Assembly (NCBI GenBank): GCA_002344965.1
Contig: DDUU01000017.1
Location: 1 to 14,315 of the forward strand
DNA: 14,315 bases
Direction: 5' to 3'
From: Candidatus Tepidiaquacellales bacterium UBA2330
GTDB taxonomy: Bacteria > Bacteroidota > Ignavibacteria > Tepidaquicellales > Tepidaquicellaceae
How positions within the stretch are numbered: the stretch's first letter is position 1; each line of letters opens with the position of its first letter. Shown in pieces: positions 6,397 through 12,772 of this stretch. The position numbers and the translations under genes are program-made. The notes under the pieces were generated by a model. That model did not search any database. It was given only the letters and a program-made list of their open reading frames with translations, and was not told the DNA's origin.

Positions 6397-7272
6397 ATGA
6401 CCTCAAGACTCGAAATCCCGAAAATGTATAAACTCTTCATTGACGGAAAATTCACACGCACCGAATCTGAAAGATATCTTGATGCTCTTAATCCAAAAAA
6501 CGGGAAAAAAATTTGCAACATTTCACGCGCTTCCAGAAAAGATGTCCGAAACAGCGTTGTTGCTGCCCGCAAAGGTTTCAGTCTTTGGAGCGAAAAAACA
6601 GCTTATGAAAGAGGACAGATCATGTACAGATTTGCCGAGATGCTTGAGGGAAGAAAGGATCAGTTTACTGAGGAAATTTTTGTTTCGACAAAACAAAATT
6701 CAGCGGGCTGCAGAAAAGAAGTGCAGAAAGCTGTTGACAGAATAGTTTTCTATTCAGGTTTCTGTGATAAATGGATACAGCTTTCCGGTTCAGTAAATCC
6801 CGTTCAGTCCGGATATTTTAATTTCTCAATTCCTGAACCGACCGGTATTGTCGGAATTATTCTTCCTGATACACTTAGCTTACTTCCTTTGATATCGAGA
6901 TTGTCCGCCGTTACAGCATCAGGTAATTCCTGCATAATTATTGCAAACGAATCCGCTCCGCTGCCTGCATTATCCATTGCGGAAGTAATTGCAACTAGCG
7001 ACTTCCCGGCCGGAGTTATAAATATTCTTACAGGAAAAAAAAGCGAACTTACGCCTCATCTTGCAGGACATTTTGACGTGAATGCTGTAGATGTTTGCGC
7101 TGATAAAAATACTGACAGAAAATCTCTTCAGGAACTTTGCTCTAATAATGTGAAGAGATTTAATTTCATAAAGCCTGATCATGACTGGTTTAATGACAGT
7201 GATAATGAAAACCTGAAAGAGATAGAAAAATTCTCAGAGCTGAAAACCGTATGGCATACAATGGGTATGTAA
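6397..7272 (+). CDS. Short aldehyde-dehydrogenase-like protein lacking the catalytic domain
   Basis: A 291-residue protein with the N-terminal NAD-binding fold of the ALDH superfamily. Family hallmarks are YKLFIDGKF (11-19), NPKNGKKICNISRASRKDV (32-50), EPTGIVGIILPD (147-158) and ATSDFPAGVINILTGKKSEL (199-218). The chain then jumps from about residue 230 to a tail ending KTVWHTMG (283-290), which resembles the extreme C-terminal strand of full ALDHs. The catalytic domain with the Cys and Glu is absent. The N-domain also lacks the catalytic Asn (PWN replaced by ILPD) and the KPSE lysine (ANES). From memory, a family of about 290-300 residues of this shape occurs next to deoC and a full-length ALDH in other bacteria. 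If so, this is a conserved non-catalytic partner rather than a broken gene. The frame is intact and no frameshift is visible. ATG 6397 fits the family start. Confidence 0.83.
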   Translation: MTSRLEIPKMYKLFIDGKFTRTESERYLDALNPKNGKKICNISRASRKDVRNSVVAARKGFSLWSEKTAYERGQIMYRFAEMLEGRKDQFTEEIFVSTKQNSAGCRKEVQKAVDRIVFYSGFCDKWIQLSGSVNPVQSGYFNFSIPEPTGIVGIILPDTLSLLPLISRLSAVTASGNSCIIIANESAPLPALSIAEVIATSDFPAGVINILTGKKSELTPHLAGHFDVNAVDVCADKNTDRKSLQELCSNNVKRFNFIKPDHDWFNDSDNENLKEIEKFSELKTVWHTMGM

Positions 7273-7324
7273 GCTTATCTTAAATTTTTTACTGCTAAAT
7301 TATTTACCTGTTTAATTTTTTTTT

Positions 7325-7328
7325 AGGA
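7325..7328 (+). promoter_or_regulatory. Shine-Dalgarno site of tspO
   Basis: AGGA lies 8 bases before the ATG at 7337 and supports that start. Most other genes in the window lack a recognisable Shine-Dalgarno sequence. Confidence 0.5.
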
Positions 7329-7336
7329 ACATTTAA

Positions 7337-7807
7337 ATGTCCAACTTTATTAAACTTTTAGTCAGCATTATAATTTGTCAGATGGCGGGATTCATCGGGA
7401 CTATTTTTACCTCTGACTCATTAACGGGCTGGTATGCGGGATTAACAAAACCTGATTTCAATCCGCCGAACTGGATATTCGGTCCTGTCTGGATTCTGCT
7501 TTACTTTATGATGGGAATTTCATTGTTTCTTGTATGGCGTGAAGATCTTAAGAACGCAGTTGTAAAAAAAGCTTTTTACGTATTTATGATTCAGCTTATA
7601 TTCAATGCTTCTTGGTCAATCGTTTTCTTTGGATTTCAGTCAGTCACAGGCGCTCTGATAATAATAATTATTTTTTGGTTACTGATAATTTATACAATTC
7701 TGAATTTCTTAAAGGTATCCAGGACATCAGGTATTTTACTAATACCGTATCTGCTCTGGGTCTCTTTTGCGGCAATACTTAATTTTTTTATTTTTAAACT
7801 CAACTGA
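7337..7807 (+). CDS. tspO: TspO/MBR-family tryptophan-rich membrane protein
   Basis: A 156-residue integral membrane protein with five predicted transmembrane helices (about 6-24, 47-66, 81-101, 105-125 and 132-152). The signature block GWYAGLTKPDFNPPNWIFGPVW (31-52) between helices 1 and 2, the NASWSIVFFG motif in helix 3, and a C-terminal LLWVSFAAILNF helix are diagnostic of TspO, the bacterial homologue of the mitochondrial translocator protein. Family members bind porphyrins, and some degrade protoporphyrin IX or respond to stress; the role here cannot be read from sequence. Length and helix count are normal for the family. It follows the ALDH-like gene by 64 bp and precedes the L,D-transpeptidase by 23 bp, so it may be co-transcribed with the latter. 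No porphyrin or carotenoid genes are nearby. Confidence 0.95.
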   Translation: MSNFIKLLVSIIICQMAGFIGTIFTSDSLTGWYAGLTKPDFNPPNWIFGPVWILLYFMMGISLFLVWREDLKNAVVKKAFYVFMIQLIFNASWSIVFFGFQSVTGALIIIIIFWLLIIYTILNFLKVSRTSGILLIPYLLWVSFAAILNFFIFKLN

Positions 7808-7830
7808 TTATTCTCAAAATTAATTAAAAT

Positions 7831-8967
7831 ATGAAACCGGATTTTTCATCAAAGATTTATTCAATACTCTTAATAATTTTCTTATACTCTTCAGCTGCTA
7901 TATCTCAGGATACTGCAAAAAATACAGAGCCTGTGAATTCAGATCAGACAAAACCTGATCAGATCAAAAAAGAGAAGATGTATTTTGAAACTGAAGATCT
8001 TCTAAACAGCAATGAAATTATTATGGCGCATATCAGAGAAAGTTTTCCGATAATTTCGGAAATGGATCTGGCTGAAATAGTAAATTCAAAAACTGTAGTC
8101 CCTGTTATTACTCAGGATTCTTTAAATCAGGCTGCTTCAGGAGAAAAATTTAAAGTTTCATTTGATGTTCCGGAAAATTTTCTGGTTGATTCCACTAAAA
8201 TTTTATGGGAGCTGAATATTCCGGAATTTAAGTCCAGAATTTATCAGCTGTTCAATGGAAAAGAAATTTACATAGATACATGGCCGAATGTAGTAGGCAC
8301 AATAAAAGACAAAACCTACACGGGAAATTTTGAAGCATATAGAGTCAGGAACTGGCCGTTTTACAAAGATCCTGATCCGAAGAAAGCTCACCTTAGTCCG
8401 ACACCTCCCGGAAAAGGAAATCCTCTCGGTTTATTTGTTGTTCATTACGATCAGAATTCTCTGAGATATTTTCACGGTACAAACAAAAATAATCTGCTGT
8501 ATTCAAAGATGAGAAATCTTTCTCACGGCTGTGTGAGGAATGACAATGATAATATTCAAAAGATGAAAGAGTTTCTCATAAAAAAAGTAATTAAATCAGA
8601 AGATCTGACCGGCTGGCTGGACAGCAGAAAGACTCTTATTTATGACTTCACGGAAGAGGATAAATTCCCTTTAAAGATTATTTACAAGACTTATGAAATT
8701 GACAAAGATGAAAACGGATTTTACTTTACTTTATTTAAGGATATATATAATTATTCATCCGGCAGGATCAATGAAACTTTGAATGATCCGGGTCTGATAT
8801 ATCTGACAAACAAGGAAAACCTCGCGGCTGAATACAGAAAAAAAATCGGCAATGATATATCCGATGATAAGCTCAGTATAATGACTGAATATCTGATTAA
8901 TAAAGGTGTTGAGTATGAAAGATATTATATTGATCAGCTGAAAAACATTCTCAGCATCGGTTTTTAA
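7831..8967 (+). CDS. Secreted L,D-transpeptidase (YkuD domain)
   Basis: A 378-residue exported protein. Residues 1-25 form a signal peptide (basic start, hydrophobic core, AAISQ near the cleavage site). A linker rich in polar residues follows to about 50. The YkuD catalytic domain spans roughly 130-250: it contains H215 in the FHGTN motif and the catalytic C234 in SHGCVR, the diagnostic pair of L,D-transpeptidases. Such enzymes make 3-3 peptidoglycan cross-links or attach outer-membrane proteins to the wall in the periplasm. Residues about 260-378 form a C-terminal extension with no family I recognise. The fold resembles the ErfK/YbiS/YcbB lineage, but the exact subgroup is unclear. The gene follows tspO closely and converges on the minus-strand lipoprotein gene with only nine bases between stop codons. 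Confidence 0.93.
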   Translation: MKPDFSSKIYSILLIIFLYSSAAISQDTAKNTEPVNSDQTKPDQIKKEKMYFETEDLLNSNEIIMAHIRESFPIISEMDLAEIVNSKTVVPVITQDSLNQAASGEKFKVSFDVPENFLVDSTKILWELNIPEFKSRIYQLFNGKEIYIDTWPNVVGTIKDKTYTGNFEAYRVRNWPFYKDPDPKKAHLSPTPPGKGNPLGLFVVHYDQNSLRYFHGTNKNNLLYSKMRNLSHGCVRNDNDNIQKMKEFLIKKVIKSEDLTGWLDSRKTLIYDFTEEDKFPLKIIYKTYEIDKDENGFYFTLFKDIYNYSSGRINETLNDPGLIYLTNKENLAAEYRKKIGNDISDDKLSIMTEYLINKGVEYERYYIDQLKNILSIGF

Positions 8968-8976
8968 AATGCAGCT

Positions 8977-9507
8977 TTAGAAAGTTTCATCGCGCCATCT
9001 GATAATTTTCCAGACATCGTTTGTCGAAGTTCTGATAAGATTCATATCTGCAAATCCGTTTAATCTGATCACATCGCTTGGATTGAATGTAATGGTCAGA
9101 TTAAAACTTCTCTTTACATTTTTTACAAGCGAATCTCCGCCTTCAAAAATTATATTATTCCAGATTACTTCAAGCTTCTGCGCATTCTGAAAAAGTCCGT
9201 TAGTGGTTCTCATCTCAGTCGGTCTGTCCCATGAAATATCAAATCCTGAATTGTAGTCACGGTATATAAATACAAATTTTTCATCGAGTAAATTTCCGTA
9301 AACAGTCGTGTCCTTGAAAGTATATGCGTATTGAAAATTCTGAAAAACACCGTCAATAGTTTTCTGATCGGTTAAAATTGATGCCGTACCGCTTGAGTCA
9401 AGCTTTGGTGAGAAAATATTATCACATGAGTAAATTGAAATAAGAAGCAAAAAAATAAATGCGGATGAAATTTTTTTAACCGGTATTTTTTTAAAATCAG
9501 CTGACAT
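8977..9507 (-). CDS. Putative lipoprotein, NTF2-like (second of a tandem pair)
   Basis: A 176-residue predicted lipoprotein. The N-terminus has a basic stretch, a hydrophobic core, and a lipobox-like IYSC with the lipidated cysteine at C28. The mature part has an aromatic-rich alternating pattern suggestive of an alpha+beta NTF2/SnoaL-like fold: helical start (TIDGVFQNFQYAYTFKD), then strands ending in DVWKIIRWRDE. The upstream gene encodes a protein with the same architecture: lipobox, FQNF/LNF helix, W-x(2)-xxE block, and a final W-x-I-x-x-W motif. The two therefore look like old tandem duplicates. Their function is unknown; small envelope lipoproteins of this kind are common and poorly characterised. 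It is the last gene of the minus-strand cluster, six bases after the preceding stop, and has no visible terminator before the convergent neighbour. The fold assignment is tentative. Confidence 0.72.
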   Translation of the reverse strand: MSADFKKIPVKKISSAFIFLLLISIYSCDNIFSPKLDSSGTASILTDQKTIDGVFQNFQYAYTFKDTTVYGNLLDEKFVFIYRDYNSGFDISWDRPTEMRTTNGLFQNAQKLEVIWNNIIFEGGDSLVKNVKRSFNLTITFNPSDVIRLNGFADMNLIRTSTNDVWKIIRWRDETF

Positions 9508-9513
9508 ATTTGA

Positions 9514-10101
9514 TCAGTTAAACATATTTGCTTTCAATACGCTCCATGTAGTGTCATTATCTTCATTAAGAAAATCATACCATCCGTGAATGGACCATAA
9601 ACTTCTTGAATCCGGACTCATTACAAATCTCAGTCTTCCGCCTGTAACGGTAGCAATGTTTTGTCTTGAATGATTATATACAAGAATATAATCCGAATCT
9701 ATTACTGCCGAGTCGATTCCTGTATTAAAATTTATATTGGATAGAAACAGATTGGAAGAAGAGCTGCTGTTTGTAAATGAAATCAGATTACTGTAATAAA
9801 TTCTCTCGCTGTTCAGCGACCAGTTTAAAAAAACCGGATATGAAGTCTGGGAAACCGCATCGGGTATAAACTGAAATCTCTTTGTAGAAAAATTTGAATC
9901 GACGAAACATCTGATGTAGTTATCAAGGTTTTTTTCCGTGATCGCAAAATTCAGATTGGATAAAACTATATCCGGAGAAGTGGGCTGTGTGAAAGTAGAT
10001 CTGACTTCTGTCGGCGGTTCTACAGTCCTTGTTTCAAACAAACCGCAGCCGCTGTATAGAATAAAAATCAATAAAAGTATTTTATTATATCTTCTGCGCA
10101 A
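9514..10101 (-). CDS. Putative lipoprotein, NTF2-like (first of a tandem pair)
   Basis: A 195-residue predicted lipoprotein with signal MRRRYNKILLLIFILYSGC and lipidated C19. A short proline/threonine-rich linker (about 25-45) precedes a domain resembling the downstream lipoprotein: SNLNFAITEKNLDNYIRCF helix, an FLNWSLNSE block and a terminal LWSIHGWYDF strand. A serine run (SSSSS) lies near the middle. The start is TTG at 10101: the codon directly upstream in frame is TAA and no ATG or GTG lies in the signal region, so TTG is the only usual start that gives a complete signal peptide. The start lies 17 bases inside the 3' end of the methyltransferase gene, suggesting translational coupling. 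Its function is not known, and outer-membrane or periplasmic anchoring is inferred from the lipobox. No homologous function is asserted. Confidence 0.72.
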   Translation of the reverse strand: MRRRYNKILLLIFILYSGCGLFETRTVEPPTEVRSTFTQPTSPDIVLSNLNFAITEKNLDNYIRCFVDSNFSTKRFQFIPDAVSQTSYPVFLNWSLNSERIYYSNLISFTNSSSSSNLFLSNINFNTGIDSAVIDSDYILVYNHSRQNIATVTGGRLRFVMSPDSRSLWSIHGWYDFLNEDNDTTWSVLKANMFN

Positions 10102-10825
10102 TTATAATTATCCGTTTTGAATTTTTTTCGCTGAATTTGCTTCCGTAGTAATCACCGAACAACATTTTCACTTTAAAGTTAAATTTTTCAAAACAATTAA
10201 TAAGTTCTTTTTTACTGTACAGCTTCAGTATCTCTTTGAATCGTCTGACATTTCTTCCTTTATATACTTCAATATTTTTTATTATAAATCCATACTCAAT
10301 TTTTCTTTTCTGTATTACGGAAATACCTCCTATTTTATTTTTGCTTAAGGGTACAATGTTTTTCTTTATATAAGCTGAATTTATAAAATCAAACACGAAG
10401 TATCCGCCTTTCTTAAGCGAGGAGGAAATATTTTTTATTACGCGGAAATTTTCCTCATCATTATCAAAATATCCGAAGCTCGTAAAAATATTTACAGCGA
10501 GATCAAATGAATTTTTAAAATTAAAATTCCTCATATCCTTAATAAGGAAATTTATTTTAAGATTATTTTCCTTCGCCTCTTTACGGGATTTTTTTGCTTC
10601 GCTTATTAAAAATTCGGACAGATCAAAACCTGTAACTTGAAATCCCCTCTTTGCAAGCTGCATAGAATGTCTTCCGGCTCCGCACGCAACGTCAAGGACT
10701 TTTAAACCTGTCCTTATATCAATATTCCTCTGAATAAGATCTATCATGTGCCCCGCTTCTTCAGTGTTTCTGTGACTGTAAAGATCAAGATAAAGTCTGT
10801 CCGAAAACCATTTTTTATACCACAT
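10085..10825 (-). CDS. Class I SAM-dependent methyltransferase
   Basis: A 246-residue cytoplasmic protein with a Rossmann-like methyltransferase fold. Motif I is LDVACGAGRHS (44-54), which binds S-adenosylmethionine, followed by an acidic strand end GFDLS (66-70) contacting the ribose. Motif IV-like DLAVNIFTSFGYF and post-motif SSLKKGGYFVFDF follow in the usual order. The N-terminus MWYKKWFSDRLYLDLYSHRN is a familiar lead-in of a broad Methyltransf_25-type group whose substrates are mostly unknown. The C-terminal third is rich in Lys and Ile. The gene follows recR by 11 bp and overlaps the next lipoprotein gene by 17 bp, indicating one transcription unit. Nothing in the sequence identifies the methyl acceptor, so a small molecule, quinone or macromolecule are all possible. 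Confidence 0.9.
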   Translation of the reverse strand: MWYKKWFSDRLYLDLYSHRNTEEAGHMIDLIQRNIDIRTGLKVLDVACGAGRHSMQLAKRGFQVTGFDLSEFLISEAKKSRKEAKENNLKINFLIKDMRNFNFKNSFDLAVNIFTSFGYFDNDEENFRVIKNISSSLKKGGYFVFDFINSAYIKKNIVPLSKNKIGGISVIQKRKIEYGFIIKNIEVYKGRNVRRFKEILKLYSKKELINCFEKFNFKVKMLFGDYYGSKFSEKNSKRIIIIAQKI

Positions 10826-10836
10826 CCGGAAATTAA

Positions 10837-11445
10837 TTAAATTAGGATTCTTCCTTCAAGAGCTTTTGCAAGCGTTACTTCGTCTGCAAATTCCAGATCT
10901 GAGCCGACCGGAATTCCTCTGGCTATCCGGGTGATCTTTATTTCAAGAGGTTTAAGAAGTTTGCTGAGATACAGTATTGTTGTTTCTCCTTCAACAGTGG
11001 GATTAAGCGCAAGTATAAGTTCCTCGACTTTATCATCACCGCTGCGGCTTAGTCTGTCCAGTAATTCCTTAATGCGGATGTCATTCGGACCGATTCCGTC
11101 AAGAGGAGATATGATGCCGTGAAGCACGTGATATTTTCCCCTGAACTCATTTGTCTTTTCGATTGCAAAAACATCCTGCGGCTCTTCGACCACGCAAATA
11201 ATGCCGTGTTTCCGGCTGCCGGCTCTGCATATATTACAGACTTCATCTTCAGTAATATTGCAGCAGACGCTGCAAAATCTCAGTCTGTCTTTAATTTCAG
11301 TCAACGCTCTGGAAAATCTTTCCACATCCTGCTTCGGCTGTCTTGTAATATGCATCGCAAGACGCATTGCCGTCTTTCTCCCGATCTGCGGTAGTTTTGA
11401 AAATTCGTCCACAAGATTATCGAGAGCGTTTGAAATATTAATCAT
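10837..11445 (-). CDS. recR: Recombination mediator protein RecR
   Basis: A 202-residue RecR, which with RecO (and RecF) loads RecA at single-strand gaps. The order of features is canonical: an N-terminal helix-hairpin-helix region (LPQIGRKTAMRLA, 18-30), a C4 zinc finger with C58, C61, C70 and C73, a Toprim domain with ICVVEEPQDVFAIE and LALNPTVEGETTILYLS, and a C-terminal Walker-B-like block ARGIPVGSDLEFADEVTLAKALEGR. Length is typical. It lies 12 bp after ybaB, the standard ybaB-recR arrangement, but dnaX, which often precedes them, is absent; bshB1 takes that place. No anomalies. Confidence 0.98.
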   Translation of the reverse strand: MINISNALDNLVDEFSKLPQIGRKTAMRLAMHITRQPKQDVERFSRALTEIKDRLRFCSVCCNITEDEVCNICRAGSRKHGIICVVEEPQDVFAIEKTNEFRGKYHVLHGIISPLDGIGPNDIRIKELLDRLSRSGDDKVEELILALNPTVEGETTILYLSKLLKPLEIKITRIARGIPVGSDLEFADEVTLAKALEGRILI

Positions 11446-11457
11446 AAAAATTCCGGA

Positions 11458-11793
11458 TTAAAATTTCGGCAGGTTCAGTCCGGGTATATTCGGGATCATT
11501 CCTGAAGTCGCTTTTGACATTTCGTCATTTGCCATTTTCTGCGAACTCTCAAGACCTTTATTAATGGCTGCGATAAGCAGATCTTCAAGCATCTGAGGAT
11601 CTTCCGGATTAATGATCTCTTTTTCTATTTCAATTTTTGTTACCATGTTTTTTCCGTTCACAGTAACTTTCACCATACCGCCGCCGGATTCTTCAGTAAC
11701 GGTTTTGCCTTCAAGCTCATCCTGTATCTTATCCATTTTTTCCTGCATCTTTTTAATCTGCTTCATCATTCCCTGCATTTGACCCTGATTCAT
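11458..11793 (-). CDS. ybaB: YbaB/EbfC-family nucleoid-associated protein
   Basis: A 111-residue member of the YbaB/EbfC DNA-binding family. The N-terminal amphipathic helix (about 1-30, MMKQIKKMQEKMDKIQDEL) and the core GGGMVKVTVNGKNMVTKIEI, followed by DPQMLEDLLIAAINKGLESSQK, define the dimeric tweezer-like fold. The C-terminus carries a Met/Pro/Gly-rich tail ending IPNIPGLNLPKF, longer than in many homologues. Such proteins bind DNA as dimers and are nearly always next to recR, as here (12-bp gap); a link to recombination is suspected but not established. The gene has an exceptionally good Shine-Dalgarno sequence, unlike most of its neighbours. It lies 62 bp after bshB1, so a separate promoter cannot be excluded. 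Confidence 0.97.
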   Translation of the reverse strand: MNQGQMQGMMKQIKKMQEKMDKIQDELEGKTVTEESGGGMVKVTVNGKNMVTKIEIEKEIINPEDPQMLEDLLIAAINKGLESSQKMANDEMSKATSGMIPNIPGLNLPKF

Positions 11794-11800
11794 TTTATAT

Positions 11801-11806
11801 CTCCTT
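11801..11806 (-). promoter_or_regulatory. Strong Shine-Dalgarno site of ybaB
   Basis: On the minus strand AAGGAG lies seven bases before the ybaB ATG (11793). It is the best ribosome-binding site in the window and contrasts with the near-leaderless yggS and the Shine-Dalgarno-less starts elsewhere. It fixes the ybaB start. Confidence 0.8.
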
Positions 11807-11855
11807 GATTTATTTTTTAATTAATTTTTTTAAATTTTAGATTTTATCTGTTACA

Positions 11856-12563
11856 CTATATTTCAAAAATATTTTCAGAAGTTACCGCAATCGGCTCAAT
11901 GCTGTAAAAAGGTTCTCCGAATTCCGCTCCGATCTTAAATCCGAAATATCTTGCCCGCGTCTCTATCTCATTGTCAAAAAGTTTTGAACTGATAAAAGTC
12001 TCCGGCTCATTGCTTTTCGGATTATAGAACTGTGTTGAATAACATTTTAACACATCAAGTTTCTTTCTGAAATTATCGCTTATATCCATAATGAAACTTA
12101 CCGGAATATCATAAGCGCTTTTATAAAAAAATATTCTGCGCGGTCTGAATTCTTTCAGGCTTCCTGTTACAATTTTCCTAAGTCCCGAATAAAATACTGA
12201 TTCTTTTATCAGATTGCCTGTATAAATATGATCAGGATGTCTGTCATTCGGATAAGGAGCAAAGACAATCTCCGGTCTGTATTTTCTGATCACTGTTATG
12301 ATCTTTTTTTTATTCGCATTATTAATCTGAATATTACCGTCGCTGATACTGAGATTTTCCCTTACTTTTATATTCATCAACTTTGATGCTGCGGCGGTTT
12401 CCTTCTTTCTCAATGCAGGAGTTCCTCTTGTGCTTAATTCTCCTTTTGTAAGATCTGCGATCCCGATTTTTTTTCCTGCTCCTGTCAGATTAAGGATCGT
12501 TCCTCCGCAGTTCAGCTCAGCATCATCGGGATGTGCAGCAAAAAAAAGCGCGTCGAGTTTGAT
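11856..12563 (-). CDS. bshB1: BshB1-type N-acetylglucosaminyl-malate deacetylase; non-canonical start
   Basis: LmbE/PIG-L zinc deacetylase that removes the acetyl group from GlcNAc-malate in bacillithiol synthesis. Numbering from the ATC at 12563, the 235-residue product matches the family length (about 235). The N-terminus reads IKLDALFFAAHPDDAELNCGGT, with zinc ligands H11 and D14 in AHPDD; the third ligand is H112 in PNDRHPDH (residues 105-112). LTKGELSTRGT (37-47) and YSTQFYNPKS are typical BshB1 blocks. The frame is open from an in-frame TGA at 12600-12602, but no ATG, GTG or TTG occurs before TTG at 12413, which would remove the first 50 residues and AHPDD. The natural start is therefore probably ATC 12563 (where homologues have ATG) or ATT 12575. 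A point mutation or sequence error is the alternative. No bshA or bshC is nearby. Family is very secure; the start is unresolved. Confidence 0.9.
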   Translation of the reverse strand: MKLDALFFAAHPDDAELNCGGTILNLTGAGKKIGIADLTKGELSTRGTPALRKKETAAASKLMNIKVRENLSISDGNIQINNANKKKIITVIRKYRPEIVFAPYPNDRHPDHIYTGNLIKESVFYSGLRKIVTGSLKEFRPRRIFFYKSAYDIPVSFIMDISDNFRKKLDVLKCYSTQFYNPKSNEPETFISSKLFDNEIETRARYFGFKIGAEFGEPFYSIEPIAVTSENIFEI

Positions 12564-12720
12564 ATTTGAACCAATATGTCCGGATTTATTTTTGATGTCT
12601 CAATATAAATATTATCTTATTTGAATTAAATTGAATTAATATAATTTATTGTCAGGAGTTCAAACAATGTATATTATTTTTTCAGGATTATTCCGGTCTG
12701 AATAGAATCCCGGAAAATTA

Positions 12721-12752
12721 AAAAGCCCGCAAAAATCTTTTTGCAGGCTTTT
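12721..12752 (-). terminator. Rho-independent terminator of the T9SS cargo gene
   Basis: Arms 12721-12735 and 12738-12752 pair with one mismatch around an AAAAA/TTTTT inner stem and a GCC/GGC core; the true loop is about four bases. On the minus strand it is followed by T5 and AATTTT. It begins 20 bases after the stop of the secreted protein gene (12773) and separates it from bshB1. Confidence 0.85.
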
Positions 12753-12772
12753 GTAAAATGTTTTTAATAAAA

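Noticed and set aside
6970..7182. 70-codon ORF antisense to the ALDH-like gene
   Set aside because: Shadow frame without a family match or start signals; the sense protein is clearly conserved.
12411..12580. Frameshift explanation for the missing bshB1 start, using TTG near 12577 in another frame
   Set aside because: Conserved residues KLDALFFAAHPDD are already in the bshB1 frame upstream of the T7 run, so a shift there would not help.
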